DNA from: RPQJ01 sp963707145
GTDB lineage: Bacteria > Pseudomonadota > Gammaproteobacteria > Steroidobacterales > Steroidobacteraceae
Reading direction: 5' to 3'
DNA: 64,000 nucleotides
NCBI GenBank assembly: GCA_963707145.1
Contig: CAVPOQ010000007.1
Span: 124,001 to 188,000, forward strand
Shown in pieces: positions 41,172 through 50,775 of this stretch. The stretch's first letter is position 1. Every line of letters begins with the position of its first letter. The position numbers and the translations under genes are program-made. The notes beneath the pieces were generated by a model. The model had not been told where the DNA came from. It ran no database searches and saw nothing but the letters and a program-made list of their open reading frames with translations.

Positions 41172-43296
41172 ATGCTCACGCGACGCGAATTCGTGCTGGG
41201 TTCCGGCGCACTCGCCGTGGCCGTGTCGCTGCCGCTGCGTTCGGACGCGGCCGCCGGATCCGCAGGCGGCCGAGAGTTTCGTCACGGCGTATCTCGAGGT
41301 GGCGCCCGACGGCCGCGTCACGCTGCACTCGCCGACCACCGAGATGGGGCAGGGCACGCACACCGGCCACGCCGTGATCATCGCCGACGAACTGGGCGTG
41401 GACCTCGAGCGGGTGAGCGTCGTCACCGCGGAGCCCGCCGACCCGTTCCGGCGCAACGGGCAGATGGGCTCGGGCGGCTCCTGGGGCGTGCGCTACTGGT
41501 ACCAGCCACTGCGCAAGGCTTCCGCCCAGGCGCGCGAGGCGCTGGTCGCCGCCGCGGCGGCGCAGTGGGGCGTGCCGGCGGCCGAGTGCGTGCTCGAGCG
41601 CGGCGAGGTCCTGCACGGCGCGTCGCAGCGACGGCTGGGCATCGGCTCGCTCGCAGCCGCGGCGGCCGCGCTGCCGCTGCCGGCAGAGCCCGCGCTGCGG
41701 CCGAAGTCCGAGCTGCGCTACACCGGACGCAAGGTGCCGCGGCTGGACCTGGGCGCGAAGGTCCGCGGCGAGCCGGTGTTCGCTTCGGACGTCGAGCGGC
41801 CGGGCATGGTCTACGCCTGCGCGGTGCTGTCGCCGGTGTTCGGTGGCGAGCTCGAGGGCTTCGAGCGCGACTCGGTGAACTCCGTGCCGGGCGTGCTCGA
41901 GGTGGTCGCGGTGCCCGGCGGAGCCGCGGTGGTGGCGACCCACACCTGGGCGGCGATGCGTGGCGCCGAGGCGCTGAAGATCCGCTTCAAGCCGACGCCG
42001 CACGACGGCCTCGACTCGGCGACCATCTCGCGCCAGATGCGCGCCGGGCTCGGCGAAGGCGCGACGCCGATCGAGGCGCGCAAGGACGGCGACTGGGCGG
42101 CGGCGGCGAAGTCGGCCCAGCGGGTCGTCAGCGCCGACTACGAGGTGCCGTACCTGTCGCACTCGCCCATGGAGCCGTGGAACTGCACCGTCGAGATCGA
42201 CGGCGAGGGCGTCGTGCACGTGTGGGCGCCGGTGCAGACCCAGGACCGCAACCGCAACGCCGCGGCGGCCGCGGCGGGCGTGCCGCCCGAGAAGGTGCGT
42301 CTGCACACCACGCTGCTCGGCGGCGGTTTCGGCCGACGGCTCGGTTCCGACGGCATCGCGGCGGCGGTCGTGACCGCGAAGGCGATGAAGAAGCCGGTGA
42401 AGTTCTTCTGGCGGCGCGAGGAGGAATTCGGCCAGGGCTGGTACCGTCCGGCGCAGGTCGCGCGCCTCGAGGCCGCGCTCGACGCCGACGGCCGCGTCAC
42501 CGGACTGCGCGTGCGCACGGCGGGGCCGGCGCTCTCGGCATCCTTCAGTCCGCAGGGCCTGCCCGCCGGGCAACTCGACGGCTCATCGGTGCAGACCATC
42601 CGCGAGTCGCGCTACAAGCCCGCGGCGTTCCTCGTCGAGTGGGTGCGGGTGGATCAGCCCGTGACGATGGCCCCGTGGCGCTCGGTGGGTGCCACGCAGA
42701 ACGGCTATTTCCTCGAGTGCTTCGTGGACGAGGTGGCGCGCGCCGCCAACCGCGATCCTTACGAGCTGCGCCGCGACCTGCTGTCGCACGACCCGCGCGC
42801 GCTGAAGGTGATCGAGACAGCGGCGACGGCGGCGGGCTGGGGCCAGCCGCTGCCGAAGGGCCGCGCGCGCGGCATGGCCTTCGTCGAGAGCTATGGCTCG
42901 CTGTGTGCGGAGGTGGCGGAGGTGTCGTTGCGCGACGGCAAGCCATTCGTGCACCGCGTGGTCTGCGCGCTCGACTGCGGGTCCGTGGTGCTGCCCGACG
43001 GCGTGCGCTCGCAGGTCGAGGGCGGCATCGTCCAGGGGCTCTCCGCCGCGCTGGGCGAGGCCGTGGGCATCGCGCAGGGGCGGGCGACGGAGCGCAACTT
43101 CGACACCTATCCGCTGCTGCGCATCACGCAGTCGCCGGAACGCATCGAGACGATCGTGATCGAGTCGGGGGAGACGATGGGCGGCGTGGGCGAGCCGCCG
43201 CTGCCCCCGATCGCGCCCGCGGTCGTCAACGCGCTCGCGGCGCTGACGGGCAAGCCGATTCGCGAGCTGCCGCTGTCGCGGCACCGCTTCGCGTGA
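41172..43296 (+). CDS. Molybdopterin-binding large subunit of molybdenum hydroxylase (IorB type), Tat-exported, one frameshift
   Basis: A catalytic subunit of about 707 aa in the xanthine dehydrogenase family. ATG 41172 opens a twin-arginine signal (MLTRREFVLGSGALAVAVSL), so the holoenzyme is moved folded to the periplasm. One extra base near 41250 separates this leader from AESFVTAYLEVAPDGRVTLH. Mo-cofactor motifs: SPTTEMGQGTHTGHAVIIAD, VRLHTTLLGGGFGRRLGSDG, VDQPVTMAPWRSVGATQNGY and the catalytic-glutamate loop ETMGGVGEPPLPPIAPAVVN. It probably hydroxylates an N-heterocycle or aldehyde; the substrate is not deducible. It overlaps the downstream nucleotidyltransferase gene (GTGA). Confidence 0.9.
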
Positions 43297-43913
43297 ACCT
43301 TGGCGGCATCGTGCTGGCGGCCGGCGAGGCTCGGCGCATGGGCGGCCTGCCCAAGGCGCTGATCGAGCGCGACGGTGTTGCGCTCGTACGGCGCGTGTCG
43401 TTGGCGCTGCTCGATGGTGGCGCCGGCGACGTGGTCGTCGTGCTCGGGCGCTGGGCCGAGGAGATCTGGGCGGCGGTCGAGGATCTGCCGGTGCGGGCAG
43501 TCGTGAACCCCGGCTATCGCGAGGGTCACGCGACGTCGCTGCGGGCGGGGATTCATGGCTTGCCGGAGCGTTGCGACGTCGTCGCCGTGGCGCTCGCCGA
43601 CCAGGCGCTGATAGAGCCCGCCGACGTGCGTGACGTGCTGATGGCATACGGCCGGCGAGGCCCGTCGACCCGCGTCGTGGTGCCGCGGGCTGGCGGCCGG
43701 CGCGGGCACCCCGTGTTGCTCGATCACGCCACTTGCCACGACATCCTCGAGCGCGAGCCCGGTTTCGGCGTACGCGAATGGCTCGCTCAGCATCCCTCGG
43801 AGGTGGAGTGGTTCGACGTGGAGCACGTCCGCTACGTCACCGACCTGGACACACCGGAGGACGTCGAGCGCATCGCTCGCCAGCACGGCTGTACGCTGCG
43901 CTGGCCCAGATGA
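43293..43913 (+). CDS. Molybdenum cofactor nucleotidyltransferase (MocA-like)
   Basis: A 206-aa NTP-transferase that attaches CMP to the molybdopterin cofactor used by the preceding hydroxylase. The nucleotide loop is GGIVLAAGEARRMGGLPKAL. Later motifs are PGYREGHATSLRAGIHGLPE, VAVALADQALIEPADVRDVL, GGRRGHPVLLDHATCHDI and DLDTPEDVERIARQHG. The GTG start overlaps the TGA of the large subunit, which supports a dedicated maturation role. Cytidylyl rather than guanylyl transfer is inferred from the family of its neighbour. Confidence 0.88.
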   Translation: MNLGGIVLAAGEARRMGGLPKALIERDGVALVRRVSLALLDGGAGDVVVVLGRWAEEIWAAVEDLPVRAVVNPGYREGHATSLRAGIHGLPERCDVVAVALADQALIEPADVRDVLMAYGRRGPSTRVVVPRAGGRRGHPVLLDHATCHDILEREPGFGVREWLAQHPSEVEWFDVEHVRYVTDLDTPEDVERIARQHGCTLRWPR

Positions 43914-43941
43914 GGGTCGGCAGCCGAACTCGTCGCGGCCG

Positions 43942-45189
43942 CTACGCCCCGAGCAGCTCGAACGCGAGTCCCGCGTGTGCTTCGAGGCGCTCGATCAGCC
44001 GGTCGCCGAACATCGTGGCCGGCGTCCAGAAGCCGCCGGGTCGCCCGGACTCGGCGAAGTCGAGCGCGAGACAGGCGCCGGCCTGCCCGAGCATCTTGGC
44101 GGTCGAGCCGTAGCCCGGATCCCGGTCGCCGGTGACCTTGGCGCGCAGCGTGCGGCCGTCGGCCGTGCGGCCCAGGAAGCGCAGGTCGAAGAAGCCCTTG
44201 CGCTGCGCCTCCGCGCTCGGCCCCTCGCCCGGTGCCGGCAGCACGAACCGCTCCATCGCCCAACGGGTCGGCGGCAGGGCACCGGCCACCATCACCCCGG
44301 CGATGCCGGCGGTGACGGCCGCCGCCGCGAGCCGACCCTTGATGCCGCCGCCGGTGAGCATCGCCTCGTCGTAGCGGAACTCCGCTCCGTAGGCCTGCTT
44401 CGACAGCGCGTTGCTGCGCTGGACGACGCGCGTGTTGATCGCGCTCATGATGAACGGTGCCGTCCAGGCGCCGAAGTCGGCATCGAACTGCGCCGACTTC
44501 ACCTCGGGCTGGCGCACGGCCGGCGCGTAGCCCTCGGGGCAGATCGAGTAGGGGTCCGCGAGTTCCCTGCGCAGCGCCGGATCGGCGCTCGCTTCCTTGA
44601 TGACGTTGAGCAGGCTCGCCACCGTGCCGCCCGAGAATCCGCCGCGCGCGGCCTTCACGCGCATCTTCACTTCGATGCAGGGTTCGCCGTAGCGCTCGCG
44701 CGCGGCGCCCTGCAGGAAGTGCACGCCGAGGTCGGAGGGAATCGAGTCGAATCCGCAGCAGTGCACGATGCGCGCTCCCGACTTGCGGGCGGCCTTCTCG
44801 TGGGCCGCGATCATCCGGCGGATCCACTGCACCTCGCCGGTGAGGTCGCAGTAGTCGGTGCCGCTCTCGGCGCAGGCCTGCACCAGCGGCTCGCCGTAGA
44901 GCGCATAGGGGCCGACGGTCGAGATCACGACGCGGGTGCCGACGCACATGCGGCGCAGCGCGGCCGCATCGGCCGCGTCGGCCACCACCAGCGGCAGCCT
45001 GCCCGCCTTGAGGCCGAGGGAGCCGCGCAGCGCCTTGAGCTTCTGCTCAGAGCGCCCGGCGATGGCCCACTTGAGCCGGCCCTGCGTGCCGAACTCCTCG
45101 GCGAGGTAGCGGGTGAGGATCTGGCCGACGAAGCTGGTTGCGCCGAAGATCGTGAGGTCGTGCGCGGGGGCGTGGGTCGGCGCGGGCAT
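43942..45189 (-). CDS. Saccharopine-dehydrogenase-like / trans-acting enoyl-reductase family protein
   Basis: A 415-aa protein with an N-terminal Rossmann domain (TIFGATSFVGQILTRYLAEE) and the family blocks KWAIAGRSEQKLKALRGSLG, RVVISTVGPYALYGEPLVQA, DYCDLTGEVQWIRRMIAAHE and IVHCCGFDSIPSDLGVHFLQ. These match the saccharopine dehydrogenase NADP-binding family, which in mycobacteria includes trans-acting enoyl reductases and in eukaryotes SCCPDH. It probably reduces a lipid or polyketide intermediate; the substrate is unknown. It starts divergently from nadA, with 78 bp between. Confidence 0.88.
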   Translation of the reverse strand: MPAPTHAPAHDLTIFGATSFVGQILTRYLAEEFGTQGRLKWAIAGRSEQKLKALRGSLGLKAGRLPLVVADAADAAALRRMCVGTRVVISTVGPYALYGEPLVQACAESGTDYCDLTGEVQWIRRMIAAHEKAARKSGARIVHCCGFDSIPSDLGVHFLQGAARERYGEPCIEVKMRVKAARGGFSGGTVASLLNVIKEASADPALRRELADPYSICPEGYAPAVRQPEVKSAQFDADFGAWTAPFIMSAINTRVVQRSNALSKQAYGAEFRYDEAMLTGGGIKGRLAAAAVTAGIAGVMVAGALPPTRWAMERFVLPAPGEGPSAEAQRKGFFDLRFLGRTADGRTLRAKVTGDRDPGYGSTAKMLGQAGACLALDFAESGRPGGFWTPATMFGDRLIERLEAHAGLAFELLGA

Positions 45190-45267
45190 GGGCGGCCTCG
45201 GACAGCGGGGACGCCCAGCATGTCATAGAATCCCGCCCTTGGCGCCCGATGACCAGGACCGAACCGC

Positions 45268-46322
45268 ATGAACGCCGAAGCCATTTACCAGGACCTCAAG
45301 CACAAGCTCGGGGACGTCATGCCCGATGCGGAGCTGTCCTCAAGGCCGAGGTGGCCGCCGAGGTGCTGCGCCTCAAAGTCGAGCGCGACGCCGTGATCCT
45401 CGGCCACAACTACATGGAGCCGGCACTGTTCCACACGGTGCCCGACTTCCAGGGCGACTCGCTGGAGTTGAGCCGGCGCGCGGCCGAAACCGACAAGTCG
45501 GTGATCGTGTTCTGCGGCGTGCGCTTCATGGCCGAGACGGCCAAGATCCTCAATCCGTCCAAGAAGGTGCTGCTGCCGACCGCGAAGGGCGGCTGCTCGC
45601 TCGCCGAGAGCATCACCGCGGCCGACGTCCGCGCGCTGCGTGCCGCCTACCCCGGCGTGCCGATCGTCACCTACATCAACACCTACGCCGACGTGAAGGC
45701 CGAGTGCGACATCTGCTGCACCTCGAGCAATGCGGTGGCCGTGGTGGAGTCGCTCAAGTCGGACACCGTGATCTTCCTGCCCGATGAGTACCTGGCGCGG
45801 AACGTGGCGCGGGAGACCGGCTGCCACGTGATCGTGCCGTCGGTGCTGCCGAAGCCGGGTGCGGGTCCGGCCGGCACCGACGTCGAGCGAACCATGATCG
45901 CCTGGAAGGGCCGCTGCGAGGTGCACGAACTCTTCACGCCGGAGGACATCGACTCGGTACGGGCGCAGTTCCCGGACGTCATGATCCTCGCGCACCCCGA
46001 GTGCAGTCCCGAGGTGGTCGCCAAGGCCGACTACTCGGGCAGCACCACGGCGATGATCAAGGCCGTGGAGAAATCGAAGGCGAAGCGCTTCCTGCTGCTC
46101 ACCGAGTGCTCGATGGGCGACAACATCGTGGCGGCCAACCCCGAGAAGGAAATGCTGCGGCTGTGCAGTCACCGCTGCCCGCACATGCACGAGATCACCC
46201 TCGAGCAGACGCGTGACTCCCTCAAGTACCTGCGCTGGGAGATCGACGTGCCGGAGGACATCCGCGTGCGTGCGCTGCGCTCGGTGGAGGCCATGCTGGC
46301 GGTCGGCCCGAAGATCGACTGA
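45268..46322 (+). CDS. nadA: Quinolinate synthase A (one frameshift near the N-terminus)
   Basis: A [4Fe-4S] enzyme of about 351 aa that condenses iminoaspartate with DHAP to quinolinate in NAD synthesis. The N-terminus MNAEAIYQDLKHKLGDVMPD is in one frame. One base appears to be missing near 45341, after which LKVERDAVILGHNYMEPALF continues. Cluster cysteines lie in KAECDICCTSSNAVAVVE, MILAHPECSPEVVAKADYSG and FLLLTECSMGDNIVAANPEK. The substrate motif YSGSTTAMIKAVEKSKAKRF is intact. Because NAD synthesis is essential and nadB follows, the shift is most likely sequence error. The nadB start is 4 nt downstream. Confidence 0.93.
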
Positions 46323-46326
46323 GTCC

Positions 46327-47895
46327 GTGAGCGAGCCGATCCACTCCGACGTCCTGGTCCTCGGCTGCGGCATCGGCGGCGGCACCGCCGCGCTCGAGCT
46401 CGCCGAGGCCGGGCTCGACGTCGTGATCGTCACGCGCGCCGACCGTGCGGAGGAGTCGAACACCTACTGGGCGCAGGGCGGGATCATCTTCGAGGGCGAG
46501 GGCGATTCGCCGGAACTGCTCGCCAAGGACATCACCCACGCCGGCGACGGGCTCTGCCACGAGCAGGCGGTGCGGCTGCTCGCGGAGAGCGGCCCCGGCC
46601 TCGTGCAGTCGATCCTGCTCGACCGGCTCGAGGTGCCGTTCGACCGCAGGCCCGACGGACGCCTCGCACTCGGCAGGGAGGGCGGACACTCGCTGCCCCG
46701 CATCCTGCACGCGACGGACGCCACGGGACGCGCGATGGAGGACGCATTGATCGCCGCGCTGCGTGCGCACCCGCGCGTGCGCCTGCTCACCAGCCACACC
46801 GCGGTCGACCTGCTCACGCCCGCGCACCACGGCCGCGACCGGCGCGCGATCTACGACCCGCTGTCCTGCGTCGGCGCCTACGTGATCGAGCAGGCCTCCG
46901 GGGCGATCAACCGCTGCTTCGCCCGCGCCACGGTGCTCGCCACCGGCGGCCTCGGCCAGATCTACCTGCGCACGACGAACCCGGTGGGCTCGCGCGGCGA
47001 CGGCCTCGCGATGGCCTATCGCGCGGGCGCACGCGTCATCAACACCGAGTACGTGCAGTTCCACCCCACGGCCTTCTACCACCGCAACGCGCCGTGCTTC
47101 CTGATCACCGAGGCCGTGCGCGGCGCCGGCGCGCGGCTGGTGGACGAGCGTGGCACGCCGTTCATGGACCGCTACGATCCGGAGTGGAAGGACCTCGCCC
47201 CGCGCGACGTGGTCGCGCGCAGCATCCATTCCGAGATCCTCAAGCGCGGCGTCTCCAACGTGTACCTCGACCTGCGCTCCTACATCCCGGCCGAGCGCAT
47301 CCGCGCGGAGTTCCCGGGCATGGTCAAGGGCTGCCTCGAGTACGGCATCGACATCACGCGCGACCTGCTGCCCGTGGTGCCGGCCGCGCACTACTCCTGC
47401 GGCGGCGTGTGGGTGGACGAGTTCGGCCGCAGCACGATCGAGCGCCTCTACGCGGTGGGCGAGGTGTCCTGCACCGGCCTGCACGGCGCGAACCGCCTCG
47501 CCAGCACCTCGCTGCTCGAGGGACTGGTCTGGGGGCACCGCGCGGCTGCGCACATCGCAGGCGAGCTCCGCTCGCACAACGGCGTGCGCTACGACGACAT
47601 CCCGCCGTGGCAGCCCACCGGCAAGGAGATCCCCGACCCCGCGCTGGTCGCGCAGGACATGAGCTCGATCAAGCACATCATGTGGAACTACGTGGGCCTC
47701 GTGCGCACCACGCCGCGCCTGGCGCGCGCGATCCAGGACCTGCGCAACCTCGAGGTCGAGATCGAGCGCTTCTACCGTGCCGCCGCCATGACCGACGAGC
47801 TGATCGGGCTGCGCAACGCGGTGCGCGTGGCGCTGATCGTCACGCTTGCGGCCTGGGAAAACCCCGAGAGCCGCGGCGCCCACTACCGCGTCTGA
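46327..47895 (+). CDS. nadB: L-aspartate oxidase
   Basis: A 522-aa flavoprotein that oxidises L-aspartate to iminoaspartate for NadA. FAD binding is in VLVLGCGIGGGTAALELAEA, with NTYWAQGGIIFEGEGDSPEL, HATDATGRAMEDALIAALRA, TVLATGGLGQIYLRTTNPVG, YVQFHPTAFYHRNAPCFLIT (catalytic His/Arg region), AHYSCGGVWVDEFGRSTIER and GEVSCTGLHGANRLASTSLL. The length is typical. The GTG start at 46327 is close behind nadA. nadC is not in the window. Its substrate, aspartate, is the probable product of the aminotransferase-PEPC fusion encoded 27 kb away. Confidence 0.95.
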   Translation: MSEPIHSDVLVLGCGIGGGTAALELAEAGLDVVIVTRADRAEESNTYWAQGGIIFEGEGDSPELLAKDITHAGDGLCHEQAVRLLAESGPGLVQSILLDRLEVPFDRRPDGRLALGREGGHSLPRILHATDATGRAMEDALIAALRAHPRVRLLTSHTAVDLLTPAHHGRDRRAIYDPLSCVGAYVIEQASGAINRCFARATVLATGGLGQIYLRTTNPVGSRGDGLAMAYRAGARVINTEYVQFHPTAFYHRNAPCFLITEAVRGAGARLVDERGTPFMDRYDPEWKDLAPRDVVARSIHSEILKRGVSNVYLDLRSYIPAERIRAEFPGMVKGCLEYGIDITRDLLPVVPAAHYSCGGVWVDEFGRSTIERLYAVGEVSCTGLHGANRLASTSLLEGLVWGHRAAAHIAGELRSHNGVRYDDIPPWQPTGKEIPDPALVAQDMSSIKHIMWNYVGLVRTTPRLARAIQDLRNLEVEIERFYRAAAMTDELIGLRNAVRVALIVTLAAWENPESRGAHYRV

Positions 47896-47933
47896 AGCCG
47901 CGGCGGCGCCTGCCCGCCGCCGGGCCGCGGTTC
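47894..47933. terminator. Imperfect GC hairpin between convergent nadB and MAPEG genes
   Basis: The outer arms GAAGCCGCGG and CCGCGGTTC pair with one bulged base, and inner GGCGG and CCGCC-type segments extend the stem. It spans almost the whole 36-bp gap between two convergent stops, so it probably terminates transcription from both sides. Confidence 0.5.
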
Positions 47934-48363
47934 AGCCGAAGACGCGCAGCAGCTCGCGCACCGTGATCGCCATCAGCACCAGCGTGGCCGTGGCGAAGAT
48001 CCCGAAACGGACCATGACGCGGTTGAACGTCGCCTGCACCAGCGAGTGCACGACCCGCAGGATCACGTAGGCCCAGGCGAGCCGGAGCGCGATTCCGTCG
48101 CCGCCGCCGGTCAGCGCGGCGAAGAACATCAGCGCGTAGAAGATCGTCGGCTGCTCGTGCAGGTGGTTGTAGTTGTCGGCCACCGAGCGCACGCCGGGGC
48201 GGCGCAGCCGGTGCGACCAGGTGCCCGGGTAGGCGGCGTCCTGCGGATCGATGCCGGCCTCCTTCATGGCCGGGATGCGGGTTGCGTACATCCAGATCCA
48301 CATCACCAGCGTCCACGCCACGAGCACGAGCACGGGCGCGAGGAATTCGGCGGTCGTCGGCAT
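47932..48363 (-). CDS. MAPEG-family membrane protein
   Basis: A 143-aa inner-membrane protein with four hydrophobic helices. The MAPEG signature is visible as WSHRLRRPGVRSVADNYNHL followed by HEQPTIFYALMFFAAL, then LAWAYVILRVVHSLVQATF. MAPEG proteins in eukaryotes are glutathione-dependent transferases or isomerases. Bacterial members are mostly uncharacterised. Three other glutathione-type proteins are encoded in this window (35301, 56617, 57285). ATG 48363 has a GGGGACCA-type upstream region. Confidence 0.85.
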   Translation of the reverse strand: MPTTAEFLAPVLVLVAWTLVMWIWMYATRIPAMKEAGIDPQDAAYPGTWSHRLRRPGVRSVADNYNHLHEQPTIFYALMFFAALTGGGDGIALRLAWAYVILRVVHSLVQATFNRVMVRFGIFATATLVLMAITVRELLRVFG

Positions 48364-48454
48364 GATTGGTCCCCTGTCGTTTGCGGTGGGCGGCAGGTTA
48401 GCAGGCTGGCGCTTGACGCGGTGACGCATGGCCGGATAACTATCGCCACCCGTC

Positions 48455-49697
48455 ATGATCGTCTCCACTACGCTCACCGCCAGCAACGCCGACCTCATCG
48501 GCGACGCGCTCGCCTCGGTCGTGGGCCAGGTGGACCGCTGCATCGTCATCGATACCGGCGCGACCGATGCCACGCTCGAGGTGGCCCGGCAGGTGGCCGG
48601 CGACAAGCTCCTGGTGCGCGAGTTCCCGTGGCGCAACGACTTCGCCGCGGCGCGCAACTTCGCGCTCGAGGCCGCCTCCGAGGCAGGCGCGCAGTGGGCC
48701 GTCACAGTGGACACCGACGAGCGGCTCGTGTTCGACGCTGGCTTCGAACTGCGCGCGGCGCTGGCGGCCACGGCCGCGAAGGTGCTGCTGGTGGGTTTCT
48801 CCGACGGCTCGTACGCCAAGGAGCGCATCGTCCGCCTGCCGACGGCACTGCGCTGGGTCGGTCCCACGCACGAGGCACTCGGTGGCCAGCGCCAGGGCGA
48901 CTCGGAGCTGCTGCACGGCGTGCGCTTCCGCGAGCTGCCGAAGGACGAGGCCGCACTCAAGCGCAAGTTCGAGCGCGACGTGGCGGCGCTGCGCAGGCAC
49001 CTGAAGACGCACTCGCGCGAGCCGCGCTGGCACTACTACCTCGGCGCCTCGCACCAGGACCTCGGCCAGTGGGCCGCCGCCATCGAGGCCTACAAAGCCT
49101 GCGCCGCGCTCGGCGGGTGGGCGGAGGAGGGCGCCTGGGCCTGCTACCGCGCGGCCGACTGCTGCTGCAGGCAGGAACGCTGGAAGGAGGCGATCGAGTT
49201 CTGCGCGCGGGGCCTCGCGATCCGTCCGGCCACCGCCGAGCTCGCGTGGCTGGCAGGCTTCGCGGCGTTGAAGGCCGGACGGCACGAGGACGCGATCGCG
49301 TGGTCGAACATGGCGATCGTCAACGGCCTCTACCAGGGGGCGGGCGGCACTTTCTCGCGGGTGAGCTTCCGGAACCCTGCGGCGCTGTACGAGGGGCCCG
49401 TACGACGTGCTGCGCTCGGTGTTCCGGGCGCTCGGCAACGAGGAGGCGGCGGCGGAGGCCGAGCAGGAGTACGAGAACGCGCGGCAGGCGCGGCTGCACC
49501 CGTCGGAGGCGCGTGAGACGCGACAGGGCGAGCGACGATGCCAGCTGTTGAAAAAGTTGGACCCCGGCCGAGCTAATGTCGGGAGTTTCACATGTCAATT
49601 GATTGCCTTGGCACGTCAACTAGGCACGAGTTGCGGTTGGCGCGACTACGCCTGGCAGAACCGCGAGCGTCCGGACGAGCAGCTAGCCACGCCGTGA
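48455..49697 (+). CDS. Family 2 glycosyltransferase with TPR repeats (one frameshift; C-terminus runs into foreign DNA)
   Basis: The GT-A domain begins MIVSTTLTASNADLIGDALA, with VDRCIVIDTGATDATLEVAR, EFPWRNDFAAARNFALE and the metal site AVTVDTDERLVFD. The C-terminal half holds TPR-like helices (WHYYLGASHQDLGQWAAAIE, WACYRAADCCCRQERWKEAI, AELAWLAGFAALKAGRHEDA). One extra G near 49396 shifts the frame, and the continuation is YDVLRSVFRALGNEEAAAEA. After about 49540 the encoded text (LLKKLDPGRANVGSFTCQL) no longer looks like the family and base composition falls. The natural stop has probably been replaced by inserted DNA, and the last 50 codons are unreliable. Confidence 0.75.
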
Positions 49698-50775
49698 TAG
49701 GGAGATCGAGGAGATCGCAAACCTTGGCGGGCTGGCTTGGCCACTCTGCTGTTAGCACCTGCGCCAGCCCACGCTTACGCTGCGATGGTTCTGTGGACTG
49801 GACCAGTAACATCTGAGGGCACCTCGCCTCGAATGCGTACGTCATCGTTAGCAGCTCGGCGCTGCTATCCGTCGAATACAAGACACTGTTGACAGCCGGT
49901 TCGACCCCGACATCTTCACCGGACCGGTGTCACTCGAGTTAAGCGGAACGCCACTCGTTGGTGACAGCAAGTATAGTCTGGCCCGCGGTTACACCACTGG
50001 CGTCCGGAACGCGGTCCGGGCGCGCGATTGCCGACGTTGTGCGGTGGCCTCGAAGCGCGATCTTCAATCGCAATGTGTCCCTGCTCTCGGGCAGACACGC
50101 TCCGGTAAGCGGCAATTTCAGTCACCGGGACGGCTGGCAACGATGATCGGTGGACAGCAGCGAGCACGATCCACTGATCGGCGACGTGGGGGCGCGAAGG
50201 CGTTCAGATCCGCGCAGTCTTCTCCGCTGAACGGCGACGCTCGCCATCAGATTACAGCGGGTTACATTGGCTCCTTCGTACGCGTTGTGCCGCTTCCGGC
50301 GGCCGCGAGGCTGCTCGGGTCGCGTGCCTGCTGCGTGCCTGTTCGTGTCTCGCCCGCCGTCGTCAGACGACGGCCGAAGCCTGATCGCTCTGATGACTGC
50401 CTGACGAGGCCACGCCTCAGTCAGGACCCCATCGCCGCCGCCGCAAGCGGCGAGTCCAATGAAGGCAGCGGAATCGCAAGGTTCCGCTGCACTTTTAAAG
50501 TTTGTCGACACCCAGACGGCGGTTTCGGGCGCCGCGGGTCCGCTTCCGACGGCCGCTCACCCCCGGTCTCGTCCGCGTGAGCACGCGCCCTGTTGCGCCA
50601 TCGGCGCGACACTCGCGAACCTCCCCACGTTCGTGGTCCGCTCCGACCACGAACACCTCAAACTGTAAGAAATTTCGACAGAGTCAATGGCTGCCCGGCC
50701 CAGCCATGCGTCCCGACCTTGCCCCCACGCCTACCCGCCTCTAGCCTCCGCGGTCCCTCCGACCCGGGTCACCCC
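49540..50775. other. Lower-GC gene-free region, probable decayed mobile DNA
   Basis: About 1.2 kb with visibly lower GC than the rest, stop codons in all frames and no protein family that I can recognise. It begins near TGTTGAAAAAGT (49547), a word seen at the ends of several IS families. It ends shortly before the DUF885 gene, where AGAAATTTCGACA (50668) is a weak inverted match to it. I read it as the eroded remains of an insertion sequence or a larger insertion. The promoter of the gene at 50776 must lie in its last part. Confidence 0.45.

Noticed and set aside
45268..45345. nadA N-terminal frameshift as a programmed frameshift
   Set aside because: No slippery heptamer or downstream structure is evident, and similar single-base shifts occur in many unrelated genes here, so sequence error is the simpler reading.
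49927..50580. 217-codon + strand frame in the low-GC region
   Set aside because: No start-site support, no family resemblance and irregular amino-acid composition. Its neighbours in other frames are equally open, so it looks like chance.
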